Shown here in pieces: positions 43,952-53,424 of a stretch of 64,000 bases of DNA. Location of the stretch: assembly GCA_900542495.1 (NCBI GenBank), contig UQNW01000007.1, positions 1 to 64,000 of the forward strand, read 5' to 3'. Numbering within the stretch: position 1 is the stretch's first letter; every line of letters begins with the position of its first letter. The stretch is from an uncultured Roseburia sp. (lineage in GTDB: Bacteria; Bacillota; Clostridia; Lachnospirales; Lachnospiraceae). The position numbers and the translations under genes are program-made. The notes under the pieces were generated by a model. The model made no database searches. It worked only from the letters and a program-made list of their open reading frames with translations, and was not told where the DNA came from.

Positions 43952-44149
43952 ATGGATAACCGAGACTACTTGATTACATTAAGAACAACTACGGGCATGA
44001 CACGCAAAGAATTCTGTGAATATTTTGAAATTCCTTATCGAACCCTTCAGGACTGGGAACTTGGGAATCGCAAAATGCCTGATTATCTGTTGCGGTTAAT
44101 GGCATATAAAATCGAAACGGAAAAGCTTGCAAAAGCAAAGAAAGATTAA
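43952..44149 (+). CDS. Small helix-turn-helix protein (orphan antitoxin-like)
   Basis: A 65-residue DNA-binding protein made almost only of an XRE/HigA-like helix-turn-helix (MTRKEFCEYFEIPYRTLQDWELGNRKMPDYL). The strong ribosome site (CGGAGGAAA) supports the ATG. No toxin partner follows directly; a separate HigBA-like pair with its own promoter begins 100 bases later. It may regulate its own promoter or the toxin pair, or be a leftover antitoxin. The palindrome at its promoter is a likely binding site. Confidence 0.75.
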   Translation: MDNRDYLITLRTTTGMTRKEFCEYFEIPYRTLQDWELGNRKMPDYLLRLMAYKIETEKLAKAKKD

Positions 44150-44200
44150 GTTTTTGTATTTCCAAACTATTTTCATATTCATATCACTTTTATTTTGCGC

Positions 44201-44229
44201 TTGACTTTACAACATATAAGTTGTATTTT
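44201..44229 (+). promoter_or_regulatory. Promoter and operator of the HigBA-like pair
   Basis: TTGACT (44201-44206), a 17-base spacer and TATTTT (44224-44229). A palindrome, ACAAC-N6-GTTGT (44209-44224), fills the spacer, the classical place for autorepression by an antitoxin. Confidence 0.65.
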
Positions 44230-44249
44230 AAAGAAAATGAGGTCTATAA

Positions 44250-44588
44250 ATGATTTTACACCCTTATTGCTCCAACTCTGGCAGGAACCTGATATACGAA
44301 TATATCGACTCACTTCCATTGAATGAAAAAATTGACGGATACACTGTATTACAACATATGGAAAGAGACGAATTTGATAAAATTTTCTTCAAACCGTGGG
44401 AAAAGAAAATCTATGAAGTATACTTTCAAAAAAATAATCGCATATTCTATATTACTGTAGACAACGATAATATTTATTTGCTCCACGCCTGCCATAAGCA
44501 AAAGAATAAAACAGAAAAGAAAGACGCAAGTATTGTTCGAAAACGGGCAAAAGAATTGAATCAAATGCTAGGTAAAAAGTTTATATAA
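44250..44588 (+). CDS. higB: RelE/HigB-type toxin
   Basis: A 112-residue protein of the phage Gp49/HigB branch of the RelE superfamily, predicted to cut mRNA on the ribosome. Typical features are LPLNEKIDGYTVLQHM, the strand pattern IYEVYFQKNNRIFYITVDNDNIYLLHACHKQKNKTEKKD, and the C-terminal helix ASIVRKRAKELNQML. The toxin gene comes first and the antitoxin gene follows after 14 bases, the usual order for HigBA. A GAGG ribosome site precedes the ATG. Confidence 0.88.
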   Translation: MILHPYCSNSGRNLIYEYIDSLPLNEKIDGYTVLQHMERDEFDKIFFKPWEKKIYEVYFQKNNRIFYITVDNDNIYLLHACHKQKNKTEKKDASIVRKRAKELNQMLGKKFI

Positions 44589-44602
44589 AGGAGGCTGTGC
44601 TT

Positions 44603-44896
44603 ATGCCATTTATGCAAACCAGTGTGGAAAAAGAAATTGAACGGCAAAGACAAAATGATCCTGAGTTTAAAAAAGCATGGGATGATTCTCGCGCAGAATA
44701 TAAACTTATCGGTGAAATGGTTTCTTTACGAAAGCAGAAAAAAATAACCCAAAAACAGCTTGCCGCATTAACCGGAAATAAACAGCAAGTTATTTCAAGA
44801 ATTGAACGAAAAGAAAGTATTCCTACTATTAAGGTATTTAGCCACCTACTAGATGCTCTTGGATACGAACTTCAAATCGTAAAAAAGAAATCCTGA
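44603..44896 (+). CDS. higA: HigA-type antitoxin (XRE helix-turn-helix)
   Basis: A 97-residue antitoxin with an N-terminal linker (SVEKEIERQRQNDPEFKKAWDDSRAEYKLIGEMV) and a C-terminal XRE helix-turn-helix (KKITQKQLAALTGNKQQVISRIERKESIPTIKVFSHLLDALG). It would neutralise the toxin encoded just upstream and repress the pair. The ATG at 44603 follows AAAGGAGG by eight bases; a GTG two codons upstream is within that spacing. A terminator follows directly. Confidence 0.9.
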   Translation: MPFMQTSVEKEIERQRQNDPEFKKAWDDSRAEYKLIGEMVSLRKQKKITQKQLAALTGNKQQVISRIERKESIPTIKVFSHLLDALGYELQIVKKKS

Positions 44897-44900
44897 CACA

Positions 44901-44940
44901 AAAATGGGAACATCCACGTTTTCGGATGCCCCCATTTTTT
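44901..44940 (+). terminator. Terminator of the toxin-antitoxin operon
   Basis: Arms AAAATGGG...CATCC (44901-44915) and GGATG...CCCATTTT (44924-44938) form a hairpin with a T-run on the plus strand. It probably works in both directions, since the ABC permease gene ends 36 bases beyond on the opposite strand. Confidence 0.8.
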
Positions 44941-44976
44941 GCATTCTCTTAATTTCGCCTACTTCATATTTTTCGA

Positions 44977-47484
44977 TTATTCCACATTTTTCAGTGCCTG
45001 ATTCATTGGGATTCTCTTGATTCTCTGGAAATCCAATACCATGACGAATAAGTAGCCGATCAGAATGAACAGGTACATTTTGATATATCCGACGGTGCTC
45101 ATGCGGAATGCATACCAGCCGCTATAGGAAAAGAGCATTATCCGCCATACGACTTTCATAATGATTCCGCCTAATAATACACTGACTGCATCTATTACAA
45201 GAAGAACTAACGTCGTAGAGAGCAGGTATAAGCTTGCGATCTCACGATTCTCATATCCCAGGATTTTTGTCATGGAAATTGCATTTTCATTCTTCTCGAT
45301 AATGAGTTTCGTCAGCAGATAGATCAATACCGCGGATAAAAGGATACATAGGTATTGGAAATAGGTCATATACGATCCCATAGAGTGATCTAACTGGTCA
45401 CTCATTTTTGTGATATCACGCTCTGTAATAACTGTTGCGATATCGTTCTCATCAATATCTGTAATCTCCGAATCGGAAAGGTATCCGGTAAAAGCGTCAC
45501 TGTCTGTGTCAAAGATTTCACAATATTCTTCATTTGACACGAAAACTGCTAACGACTGGCATTTATCATACGTTCCGGCAACGGTAAATTCATATTGTTT
45601 ATTCTCGTATTTTGCATCCAGAACTGCCGTATCGCCCACATTCAGATCATATTTGTCTGCATAGGAAACTGAAACGTATGCCTCGTTTCCTTTGAGCGAA
45701 GAAAGATCACTGATTTTTACATAACGGCTGTCCGGTTCTACTCCGTAAACTGAAATTTCCTCATCCAAGGTATCACTCTTATGCTGCAAGGATGTCATGT
45801 TGAATTTCTCTGCATCTTTATTCTTGGTTGTGATAATATCGCCGTCCTCATCCTCATAGGACTTTAATACATACTGATAGTTTGTAAACATCATATTGGA
45901 AACATTGGATTTATAGTAATCGAGCGTCTCCGGCATACCAACTGCCATGGCAAGCATAATCGCGATAAACCAGATTCCAACAAACAAAATCAGATAATTT
46001 GAAACATTCTGGAACACGATACGCAGCCGGAAACGGCTTAAAAAATTCCATTTCGGCAGACGCATTGCTTTTTTCCGTTTTGATTTTTTCAGGTCATGGC
46101 GTAAAAACTGCAATGGCGTGTGCTGCATCATTTTCATAATTACGATCAGATTTACAACAAGCATTAACACAACCGGAATGATCGTTGTCTTGAAAAATGC
46201 ATCCGGATTCCAGATTGTCTCGTATGTTGGCAGACTGTAACTGTTATAGTACATGCCAACGACCACGTTTTTAAACAAGGTATATCCAAGGATATTTCCC
46301 ACACATGCCGCTATCAGTGTCACAATAATCGGCATGGAAATATAGTGTCTTATCAGTTCCCCTTTTGTGTAACCGGAAGCTCTTAATGTTCCGATCGTCG
46401 ATGCCTCTTTGGCAATCGTATTGCTGATTGTTACCGCAAAAATAAATGCAATGATCACAATTAAGATATCGAGAAGCACGCCACCCATTGCTTTGTCCGA
46501 TCCCATATCGTCTGTTGCAAAATTAATTGCCGGATTTGCATAACGTGGAAGATAATCTTTTAACTCCTTATCATCACATACGACCTGCGTAAGCAGTGCC
46601 TTCATAAAATCATCTGATTTTGCTTTCTGTTCCACTTCATCCGCCGGGGTATCCACATAGTTCCATGCATAGGAATAGTGTACCGTCTTATGTAGTCTGT
46701 CAAATCCAGCATCCGTCACCATGGCAACATCAAATTTGATTGCGTCAAACATCAGGTCCGTTGCCTTTTCATGCAGGGTGGAATAGTTGACATACGCGAT
46801 CAAGCCGACTACCTGAAATTTTTGTCCGCTGACAGAGATTTCATCACCCACTTTAATTCCTACATTGTCCGCATGCATACGGTCGATTGCGATCTCATTT
46901 TCATTTTCCGGAAAAGCTCCTTCAATCAGGCAGGCAAGGTTGACATCATCATTTTTTGCATAGACACGGATTGTTCCCTCTGCTTCTCCATCATTATTGT
47001 AATCTTCCTCCTCATTCCGGAAGAAGTTCTCGTAGACATGTACCGGAACTTCTTGAAAATCAAGATCATTTAATTCATATTTTTCCTCAGCGTCTGTATA
47101 TTTATCATCAATCTCATCCTCAACTTTATCCCACGCTTTATCGTAGGCTTCCTGGTAAGCCTCATCATCAAACTTTTCGTCTAACTCTTTCTTCGCTTTA
47201 TCGAGGTAATACTGTTTCACGTCTGCTTTCGTGCCAGTTTCGATTGCTGTGATCAGTTTTTCATCCGCTTTTTTGTTCAGCTCAAAATGTCCGTCTTCCA
47301 GCTTGTACTTTGTCACACCCTCATCCGCTGCAAATAACATGCTTTCATTTGCAACATACATTCCGGAGACAAACCCTATGGTAAGAATTAAAAATAACGC
47401 AACTACCAGATATTTTTTCCAATCACCAAGCAGTTCCCGTGGAATACGTTTGATCAGAGGGTTTTTTATTTTTTTCTTTTTCAT
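44977..47484 (-). CDS. FtsX-like ABC transporter permease
   Basis: An 835-residue membrane protein of the MacB/LolE/FtsX superfamily. One membrane helix near the N-terminus is followed by a long extracytoplasmic region (about 50-320) with a charged, coiled-coil-like part (KKELDEKFDDEAYQEAYDKAWDKVEDEI). Three membrane helices (about 335-450), a second external domain (about 520-680) and three C-terminal helices follow. It works with the ATPase encoded 14 bases upstream, probably as a mechanotransmission exporter or remodeler of peptides, lipids or cell wall. No histidine kinase/response regulator is adjacent. The ATG at 47484 has AAGGAG. Confidence 0.88.
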   Translation of the reverse strand: MKKKKIKNPLIKRIPRELLGDWKKYLVVALFLILTIGFVSGMYVANESMLFAADEGVTKYKLEDGHFELNKKADEKLITAIETGTKADVKQYYLDKAKKELDEKFDDEAYQEAYDKAWDKVEDEIDDKYTDAEEKYELNDLDFQEVPVHVYENFFRNEEEDYNNDGEAEGTIRVYAKNDDVNLACLIEGAFPENENEIAIDRMHADNVGIKVGDEISVSGQKFQVVGLIAYVNYSTLHEKATDLMFDAIKFDVAMVTDAGFDRLHKTVHYSYAWNYVDTPADEVEQKAKSDDFMKALLTQVVCDDKELKDYLPRYANPAINFATDDMGSDKAMGGVLLDILIVIIAFIFAVTISNTIAKEASTIGTLRASGYTKGELIRHYISMPIIVTLIAACVGNILGYTLFKNVVVGMYYNSYSLPTYETIWNPDAFFKTTIIPVVLMLVVNLIVIMKMMQHTPLQFLRHDLKKSKRKKAMRLPKWNFLSRFRLRIVFQNVSNYLILFVGIWFIAIMLAMAVGMPETLDYYKSNVSNMMFTNYQYVLKSYEDEDGDIITTKNKDAEKFNMTSLQHKSDTLDEEISVYGVEPDSRYVKISDLSSLKGNEAYVSVSYADKYDLNVGDTAVLDAKYENKQYEFTVAGTYDKCQSLAVFVSNEEYCEIFDTDSDAFTGYLSDSEITDIDENDIATVITERDITKMSDQLDHSMGSYMTYFQYLCILLSAVLIYLLTKLIIEKNENAISMTKILGYENREIASLYLLSTTLVLLVIDAVSVLLGGIIMKVVWRIMLFSYSGWYAFRMSTVGYIKMYLFILIGYLFVMVLDFQRIKRIPMNQALKNVE

Positions 47485-47498
47485 AACTGCCACACTCC

Positions 47499-48215
47499 TT
47501 ACCATTCAAGATCTGCTGCTGAAATCTTGTTTGTATTCCTCTCGTTGTGGCGCACTGCCCCGTCACGAAGCTTGATCACATGATCTGCCATGTTTTTGAT
47601 TGCTTCGTTATGTGTTACCATGATAATGGTGTTTCCGTATTTCTTGTTGACATCTTCGATCAGCTTTAAAATTTCCTTGGATGTGTTGTAATCCAGCGCT
47701 CCGGTTGGTTCATCGCAGAGCAGGATATCCGGGTTTTTCACAATCGCACGACCGATAGAGACACGTTGCTGCTGACCGCCTGACAACTGATTCGGCAGTT
47801 TATATCTGTGCTCATAAAGTCCTAACGTATGAAGCAGTTCGTCGATATCCAGTGCATTATCAGAAAGATAGGCTCCTACCTCGATATTCTCCTTCACATT
47901 CAGATTTCCGATCAGATTGTACATCTGAAATACATAGCCCAGATGTTTTCTGCGGTACTGAGTCAGTTTTTTCTCACTCATATCTTCTAACTTATCACCA
48001 TTGATCGATATGTAACCGGAATCTGCACTGTCGATTCCACCAATAATATTTAACAGGGTAGACTTTCCGGAACCGGACGGTCCAAGCAGCACGCAAAACT
48101 CGCCTTTTGCCACAGAAAAATTCATTCCCCGCAGCACTTCCTGACGTGTTTCTCCGCTGCCGAATCCTTTCTTTAAATCAACAATTTCCAAAAATCTCTT
48201 TTCTTCCTCTGACAT
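47499..48215 (-). CDS. MacB-type ABC transporter ATP-binding protein
   Basis: A 238-residue ATPase with Walker A (LLGPSGSGKSTLLNIIGG), signature LSGGQQQRVSIGRA, Walker B (DILLCDEPTGALDYNTS) and the switch histidine MVTHN, all typical of the LolD/MacB group. It pairs with the FtsX-like permease downstream. The start MSEEEKRFLEI at 48215 follows GGGGAG; six more codons upstream are less likely. A perfect palindrome overlaps the region just upstream. Confidence 0.93.
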   Translation of the reverse strand: MSEEEKRFLEIVDLKKGFGSGETRQEVLRGMNFSVAKGEFCVLLGPSGSGKSTLLNIIGGIDSADSGYISINGDKLEDMSEKKLTQYRRKHLGYVFQMYNLIGNLNVKENIEVGAYLSDNALDIDELLHTLGLYEHRYKLPNQLSGGQQQRVSIGRAIVKNPDILLCDEPTGALDYNTSKEILKLIEDVNKKYGNTIIMVTHNEAIKNMADHVIKLRDGAVRHNERNTNKISAADLEW

Positions 48216-48229
48216 ATGCTCCCCTTTTT

Positions 48230-48326
48230 TCAAATATGATATTTGATGATTTACTGTTAATCATATCGAAGGTTAGTTTCTTCTAACTTCTTGACTGCAT
48301 TATAGCACAGTCTTTTGAGGTTACAA
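48230..48326 (-). promoter_or_regulatory. Promoter region and palindromes of the ABC exporter
   Basis: A minus-strand promoter is suggested by TTGTAA (complement of 48321-48326), a 16-base spacer and TATAAT (complement of 48299-48304). Two operator-like palindromes follow: GTTAG-N6-CTAAC (48272-48287) and TCAAATAT-N-ATATTTGA (48230-48246), the second lying just before the ribosome site. They imply a repressor that is not encoded next to the genes. Confidence 0.5.
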
Positions 48327-48509
48327 TATCGATATGTCGTTATCAAGAAATTTTATCAATTAGTTGTTATTTCATTTTCTATTCTGTTTCGTCTTGCTGG
48401 ATATAACATAATCTACATGCTATAATGTGCGTAAACAATGAGCAGTGCCATATGACGGGCAGGCTGAAGGATTATGATATAATATTTTTCACTACGGAGG
48501 GTAATATTT

Positions 48510-49133
48510 ATGACTGAAAAACTATCGAAAGCCTGGGAATTATTTGATTCAGGAAATTATACAGAAGCAGAAAAAATCTATAAAGAATGCTATGCATCGA
48601 TTTCGTCCACTGATCATGATAATTACTGGCAGGTTTTAATGGGACTCATTTATGTTGAAAGTTTTACAAAAAATTTTTCCGAAGCACGCGCTTATGCATC
48701 CCTTTTAGTCTCATCTTCTATAGATCAAGAGGAACAGCATATTGCCCTTCATCAATCCGGCATGGTAGAACGAATGGCAGAAGATTACAAGAAAGCCACA
48801 GACTATTTTTTGCAGGAAGAAAACATTATACGAAATTTTTTCCCAAATGATACCCTTACAATTTCAGCCAATCTTTATGAACAGGGATATATTGCAATGA
48901 AACTTCACAATCTGTCCCTTGCAGAAAAAACAATGCTGTCTGCCCTCGATTTTGCTGAAAAGTCAAACGATCTTATTTCCATTGGATGTGCTTACCGTGG
49001 TCTTGGTGAAATCATGAAAGCCGCAGATAATTCAAAGTCTGCGACTGCTTATTTTCAAAAAGCAATCGACGCATTTCAAAAAGCCGGTGATCCTTATGGC
49101 GTAACAGAAGTTGAAGAACTGATGCAGCAATAA
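48510..49133 (+). CDS. Tetratricopeptide-repeat protein
   Basis: A 207-residue soluble helical protein built of about four to five TPR-like units, for example KAWELFDSGNYTEAEKIYKECY, EDYKKATDYFLQEENII, HNLSLAEKTMLSALDFAEKS and NSKSATAYFQKAIDAFQKAGDPYG. It is likely a protein-interaction scaffold; no partner can be named. The ribosome site CGGAGG precedes the ATG, and TATAAT boxes lie at 48421 and 48478. The sequence GTGCGTAAACAATGAGCAGTG right after the first box resembles the start of the VanW leader. Confidence 0.8.
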   Translation: MTEKLSKAWELFDSGNYTEAEKIYKECYASISSTDHDNYWQVLMGLIYVESFTKNFSEARAYASLLVSSSIDQEEQHIALHQSGMVERMAEDYKKATDYFLQEENIIRNFFPNDTLTISANLYEQGYIAMKLHNLSLAEKTMLSALDFAEKSNDLISIGCAYRGLGEIMKAADNSKSATAYFQKAIDAFQKAGDPYGVTEVEELMQQ

Positions 49134-49167
49134 CAATAGAGATATTCATATAAGTTATTACAAAATA

Positions 49168-49281
49168 CTACTTCAATTCAAATTTCTGTACAAGTTCATT
49201 CAATGTAACAGACTGAGCAGCTAACTCCTCAGAATCAAGCTGAATTTCTGTATTAGTTTGTCTCGCTGTCGCTTCCTTTCC
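49168..49281 (-). pseudogene. C-terminal fragment of a methyl-accepting chemotaxis protein
   Basis: Directly after the deoC stop, and in the same frame, the minus strand encodes 37 codons ending in SEELAAQSVTLNELVQKFELK and a stop. The LAAQ...TL..LV..F pattern is the usual C-terminal tail of chemoreceptors. No start codon, ribosome site or signalling domain is present, so this is a remnant left by deletion or rearrangement. Confidence 0.7.
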
Positions 49282-49950
49282 TTAGTATCCCGATCCTGCA
49301 TCCGTATTCTTCAGGATTTTCACAAGCCGGCTTGTGCCAAGTCTGTCTGCTCCCAGACGGATAAATTCCTCGGCATCATCAAAGGAAGAGATTCCTCCTG
49401 CCGCTTTGACTTTGACATTGGCTCCAACATGTTTTTTCATGAGTGCTACGTCTGCAAAGTTGGCTCCTGCTGTAGAAAATCCGGTAGATGTTTTGATATA
49501 TTCTGCGCCAGCCTTTGTGACGATCTCGCACATTTTGATTTTTTCTTCGTCTGTTAAAAGGCAGGTCTCAATGATGACTTTTAATATTTTTCCGCCGCAT
49601 GCTTCGTGGATCTGCCGGATCTCGTTTTCAATTTCTTCATATCGTCTATCTTTCAAAAATCCGATATTAATGACCATATCAATCTCGGATGCTCCATTCG
49701 AAATGGCGTCTTTCGTCTCAAAAACTTTTGTTGCCGTCGTGTGGTAGCCATTTGGAAAACCGATCACCGTACAGATTGGCAGTTTTCCGTCCACATACTC
49801 TGCCGCCTGTCTGACATAGGCCGCCGGGATGCATGCAGAAGCACAGCCGTATTTCATCGCATCCTCTAGAATTTCTCTGATCTCTTTCCACGTGGCGGTC
49901 TGCGAGAGCAGAGTGTGATCCACACGCTTCAAAACCTCTTTTTTATCCAT
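49282..49950 (-). CDS. deoC: Deoxyribose-phosphate aldolase
   Basis: A 222-residue class I aldolase that splits 2-deoxy-D-ribose 5-phosphate into glyceraldehyde 3-phosphate and acetaldehyde. Family motifs are KVIIETCLL, the YIKTSTGFS segment and the Schiff-base lysine in [11 protein letters not shown]. It completes the nucleoside catabolic route whose earlier steps are encoded upstream (udp, deoB), 17 bases after deoB. A ribosome site GGAAAGGGA precedes the ATG. Confidence 0.96.
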   Translation of the reverse strand: MDKKEVLKRVDHTLLSQTATWKEIREILEDAMKYGCASACIPAAYVRQAAEYVDGKLPICTVIGFPNGYHTTATKVFETKDAISNGASEIDMVINIGFLKDRRYEEIENEIRQIHEACGGKILKVIIETCLLTDEEKIKMCEIVTKAGAEYIKTSTGFSTAGANFADVALMKKHVGANVKVKAAGGISSFDDAEEFIRLGADRLGTSRLVKILKNTDAGSGY

Positions 49951-49967
49951 AATGTTCCCTTTCCGTG

Positions 49968-51164
49968 TTATGTTAACTTCTCCAACAATGATGTTCCAAT
50001 GGTGCCCTCCGGCATCTGCAAGCCGAAGTTGTCTGCAATGGTCGCTCCGATCACCGCAAAAGTGTCCTGATTTTCTAATCTTCCGGCACCTTTCATGGAA
50101 GGGGAATAAGCTAAAAACATGACCTGTTCCCTTGTGTGATCGGTTCCGGTATAGGTCGGATCATTTCCGTGGTCTGCCGTGATGATAAGAAGATCATCTT
50201 CCCGAAGTACTTTAAGAAGCTCGCCGAGTTTCACGTCAAAGCGTTCCAACTCCTCTGCGTATCCTTTTACGTTCCTTCTATGTCCCCAAAGAGCATCAAA
50301 ATCCACCAGATTCACAAAGCAGAGTCCGGTAAAATCTCTCTGTGCGATCTCAATAGTCTGTTCCATGCCATGCACGGAGCTTTTGGATTTATTTGATTCT
50401 GTAATGCCTTCCCCGTCAAAAATATCACGGATTTTTCCAACGGAGATCACATCATATCCTGCGTCCTTTAACACATTCAATGTCGTTTTGCCATATGGTT
50501 TTAACGCATAATCATGGCGGTTGCTGGTGCGCACAAACTCACCCTTTTTCTTACCCACATAAGGTCTTGCAATGACACGTCCAACCTTCCACTCGTCCTT
50601 CATGGTGATCTCTCTGGCGATCTCACAACAGCGGTAAAGTTCCTCTAACCCGAAAGTTTCCTCATTTCCGCAGATCTGGAGAACAGAATCCGCAGAAGTG
50701 TAAACGATCATATGCCCGGTCGCGATCTCTTCCTCGCCCAGCTCCTCTAAAATCTCCGTTCCGCTGGCACTCTTATTTCCAATGACCTTGTGACCGGTAC
50801 GTTTTTCCAGTTCATCGATCAGTTCCTTTGGAAAACCGTGCTCGGTAAACGTCAAAAATGGCTTGGTAATATGAAGTCCCATCATTTCCCAGTGTCCGGT
50901 CATGGTATCTTTTCCGTTGCTCGCCTCAGAAAGTCTTGTAAAATATCCCATTGGTTTTTCCACCGGTGCAATGTTCTTAAGTTCTTTTAAATTGGCAATG
51001 CCAAGCTTCTGCATATTCGGGATATTCAGGTTTCCCATTGTCTCTGCAATATGACCGAGCGTGTCTGTTCCCGCATCCCCGAAACGTGCTGCATCCTTTG
51101 CGCCGCCAATTCCACAGGAATCAATTACAATTGTAAAAACTCTACGATACTTTTTTGCTTCCAT
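49968..51164 (-). CDS. deoB: Phosphopentomutase
   Basis: A 398-residue metalloenzyme of the alkaline phosphatase superfamily that interconverts (deoxy)ribose 1- and 5-phosphates. The metal-binding motifs [15 protein letters not shown] and [18 protein letters not shown] are intact, as is the [15 protein letters not shown] [12 protein letters not shown] part of the cap domain. The start at 51164 ([10 protein letters not shown]) has a modest ribosome site (GGGGTG); 10 further upstream codons are open without one. Part of the pncB-udp-deoB-deoC operon. Confidence 0.96.
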   Translation of the reverse strand: MEAKKYRRVFTIVIDSCGIGGAKDAARFGDAGTDTLGHIAETMGNLNIPNMQKLGIANLKELKNIAPVEKPMGYFTRLSEASNGKDTMTGHWEMMGLHITKPFLTFTEHGFPKELIDELEKRTGHKVIGNKSASGTEILEELGEEEIATGHMIVYTSADSVLQICGNEETFGLEELYRCCEIAREITMKDEWKVGRVIARPYVGKKKGEFVRTSNRHDYALKPYGKTTLNVLKDAGYDVISVGKIRDIFDGEGITESNKSKSSVHGMEQTIEIAQRDFTGLCFVNLVDFDALWGHRRNVKGYAEELERFDVKLGELLKVLREDDLLIITADHGNDPTYTGTDHTREQVMFLAYSPSMKGAGRLENQDTFAVIGATIADNFGLQMPEGTIGTSLLEKLT

Positions 51165-51249
51165 GATCTTCACACCCCATTTTCTGTTATCCATGCTGTT
51201 CCAATTATGGTCAATTTCTCTTCAAATCCAGATGTTTTTTGTTTCTGGC

Positions 51250-52029
51250 TTATTTCTCCCGGTCTGCCCTGATCAGTCTGCGGATTGCCTCCACACCGAC
51301 CGTCACTGCTGCCTCCGTGTCATGAACGATCGGATTATCCATGCCGAGGGCATTGCGCTCCTGATTTCCCATGACAAGAAAATCAGAACCACAGCGGACT
51401 TTCAGATGCGCAGCCACAATAAACAACGCCGCTGATTCCATCTCAGACGCCTTGCAGCCCAGACGTTTCCATGCCTCCCACTTATTCAAAAGTTCATAGC
51501 TTACCGGCATGCGCTCCGGCTCATGCTGTCCGTAAAATGCATCTTTGCACTGGACTACTCCGGTATGATAAGTAAACCCCAGTTCCTTTGCTGCCGCAAC
51601 AAGTGCATTTGCCACCTCAAGATCTGCCACTGCCGGATACTCGATCGGTGCATATTCCCTGCTGGTTCCTTCCATGCGGACTGCTCCGGTAGCGATCACA
51701 ATATCACCGCCCTTGACGTCCAGATCGATTCCGCCACATGTTCCAACACGCACAAATGTATCTGCACCGCACTGCACCAGTTCCTCCATCGCAATTGATG
51801 CGGACGGTCCGCCAATCCCGGTGGATGTCACGCTGACCTTCTCACCTTCCAGATAGCCTGTGTAAGTGACAAACTCCCTGCTGTCTGCCACAAGTTTTGC
51901 ATCCTCAAAATGTTTTGCAATCTTCTCACACCGCTTCGGATCTCCCGGCAGGATCACATAACGCCCCACATCCCCCGGTCTGATCTGTAAATGATACTGT
52001 AACCCAGCTTCTCCTGAATAGTTCTGCAT
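51250..52029 (-). CDS. udp: Uridine phosphorylase
   Basis: A 259-residue nucleoside phosphorylase of the NP-I family that cleaves uridine (and often deoxyuridine) with phosphate. Motifs include [38 protein letters not shown] and the ribose-binding SEMESAALF. The product ribose 1-phosphate is the substrate for DeoB encoded next. It follows pncB by 21 bases. The pyrimidine assignment rests on overall similarity to Udp. Confidence 0.92.
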   Translation of the reverse strand: MQNYSGEAGLQYHLQIRPGDVGRYVILPGDPKRCEKIAKHFEDAKLVADSREFVTYTGYLEGEKVSVTSTGIGGPSASIAMEELVQCGADTFVRVGTCGGIDLDVKGGDIVIATGAVRMEGTSREYAPIEYPAVADLEVANALVAAAKELGFTYHTGVVQCKDAFYGQHEPERMPVSYELLNKWEAWKRLGCKASEMESAALFIVAAHLKVRCGSDFLVMGNQERNALGMDNPIVHDTEAAVTVGVEAIRRLIRADREK

Positions 52030-52050
52030 ACCTTCCCCACACCTTTCTTT

Positions 52051-53256
52051 TTATCGGTCGTTTTCCATTCTCCAACTGATACATCTCTGGAGATATTCTA
52101 CATACTCCGGATTTTTGCACATACCTTTTCCCGGTGTATCAGAAATCTTTGCAACATCCATTCCGTTACATTTTGTTGTCTTCATGACAATATTTAAAGC
52201 AGGAACATCTGTATCGTTGGAAATATAAGTTCCAATTCCAAATGCAAACTTCACTCTGCCTGCAAAATAAGACGCAATCTTATCTGCGCGCTCAAAATCA
52301 AGGCTGTCACTAAATAACAGTGTTTTCGTTTTCGGATCGATTCCAAGGCTCTCGTAGTGGCGGATCATTTTCTCTCCCCACTCAAATGGATCTCCGCTGT
52401 CATGACGCACACCGGAAAACAGTGTGGCATAAGTCAACTGGAAATCTCTTAAGAAACAATCTGTCGTAATGGCATCTGTCAAGGCTGTTCCATTTAAAAT
52501 ACCGTATTCTTTTACCCACGAATCCAAGGCATACCAGTTCGAATATGCCGGGTTGTGCTTGTGATTTCCCTGTCCGACACACATGATCCATTCATGCGCC
52601 ATTGTTCCTACCGGCGTAATACCATATTTTTTTGCAAGATAAACATTTGATGTTCCTACGAATGTAGATCCCGGATAGTGATCGTCATTTAACTTTTTTA
52701 CTGCCAGCTCCTGTGCCTCAGCAGAAAGTCGTCTTCTGAGACCAAATTCGCTGAACAGTCCAAGGTTATAAGTTCCGTGAAGCAACGCGATTTTTTCATC
52801 TAAACGTCTTTCAAAGCTTGCCATTAATTCGTCATAGTTATATGCCATGCGGAAATAAACTTCATTCACAATCGCAAGCGTCGGAATCTCATACATGGAT
52901 GTGTTGAGCCATGTTCCAAATGTCTCAATGGTCAGTCCGCACTTCGCATCCTCCGTGATCTCAAAATCCGCATATCTCGGCTGCCACAATCTCAAGAAAT
53001 CAACATAGCTTCCCTTCATCCATTTGATCTTATGAAGGTATTCGAGTTCCTCCTCCGTAAAACGAAGTCCGCAGTATGACTTGATCTGCTCCTTGATTTC
53101 CTCGACCATTTCATGTGTGAAATGCACATCTGTGTTTCTGCATTTGAAAGACCACGTTGTCTTATAATCAGAAAACTGATGATAAATACACTGTCCCATG
53201 GAAAACTTATACATATCTGTCTCTAATAAACTTGTGATAATTGGTTCTAATAACAT
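52051..53256 (-). CDS. pncB: Nicotinate phosphoribosyltransferase
   Basis: A 401-residue enzyme that makes nicotinate mononucleotide from nicotinate and PRPP in NAD salvage. It shows ITSLLETDMYKFSMGQ at the N-terminus and the phosphorylated-histidine region VGTMAHEWIM, and the SGVRHDSGDPFEWGEK and SDSLDFERADKI motifs. Its place at the head of a nucleoside-salvage operon links NAD and pentose-phosphate pools. The ribosome site GAGGAG precedes the ATG. Confidence 0.95.
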   Translation of the reverse strand: MLLEPIITSLLETDMYKFSMGQCIYHQFSDYKTTWSFKCRNTDVHFTHEMVEEIKEQIKSYCGLRFTEEELEYLHKIKWMKGSYVDFLRLWQPRYADFEITEDAKCGLTIETFGTWLNTSMYEIPTLAIVNEVYFRMAYNYDELMASFERRLDEKIALLHGTYNLGLFSEFGLRRRLSAEAQELAVKKLNDDHYPGSTFVGTSNVYLAKKYGITPVGTMAHEWIMCVGQGNHKHNPAYSNWYALDSWVKEYGILNGTALTDAITTDCFLRDFQLTYATLFSGVRHDSGDPFEWGEKMIRHYESLGIDPKTKTLLFSDSLDFERADKIASYFAGRVKFAFGIGTYISNDTDVPALNIVMKTTKCNGMDVAKISDTPGKGMCKNPEYVEYLQRCISWRMENDR

Positions 53257-53340
53257 TTTTTTCTCCTCTATTTCGAGTAATGATTACTTCTATACATCAA
53301 TCCAATTTTTTCGTGAAACGCCAATGCGCTTTTTTACTAT

Positions 53341-53370
53341 ATTATAACTATGTGGCGGTTTTTACAACAA
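53341..53370 (-). promoter_or_regulatory. Predicted promoter of the pncB-udp-deoB-deoC operon
   Basis: TTGTTG (complement of 53365-53370), an 18-base spacer and TATAAT (complement of 53341-53346) on the minus strand. Confidence 0.5.
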
Positions 53371-53384
53371 TTTTGTGGAAATGG

Positions 53385-53414
53385 AAAAGAGACCTCTGGG
53401 GTGAAGTCTCTTTT
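53385..53414 (-). terminator. Terminator after the double-GNAT gene
   Basis: Arms AAAAGAGAC (53385-53393) and GTCTCTTTT (53406-53414) with a 12-base loop, ten bases beyond the stop of the acetyltransferase gene. Confidence 0.65.
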
Positions 53415-53424
53415 AACTATGATC

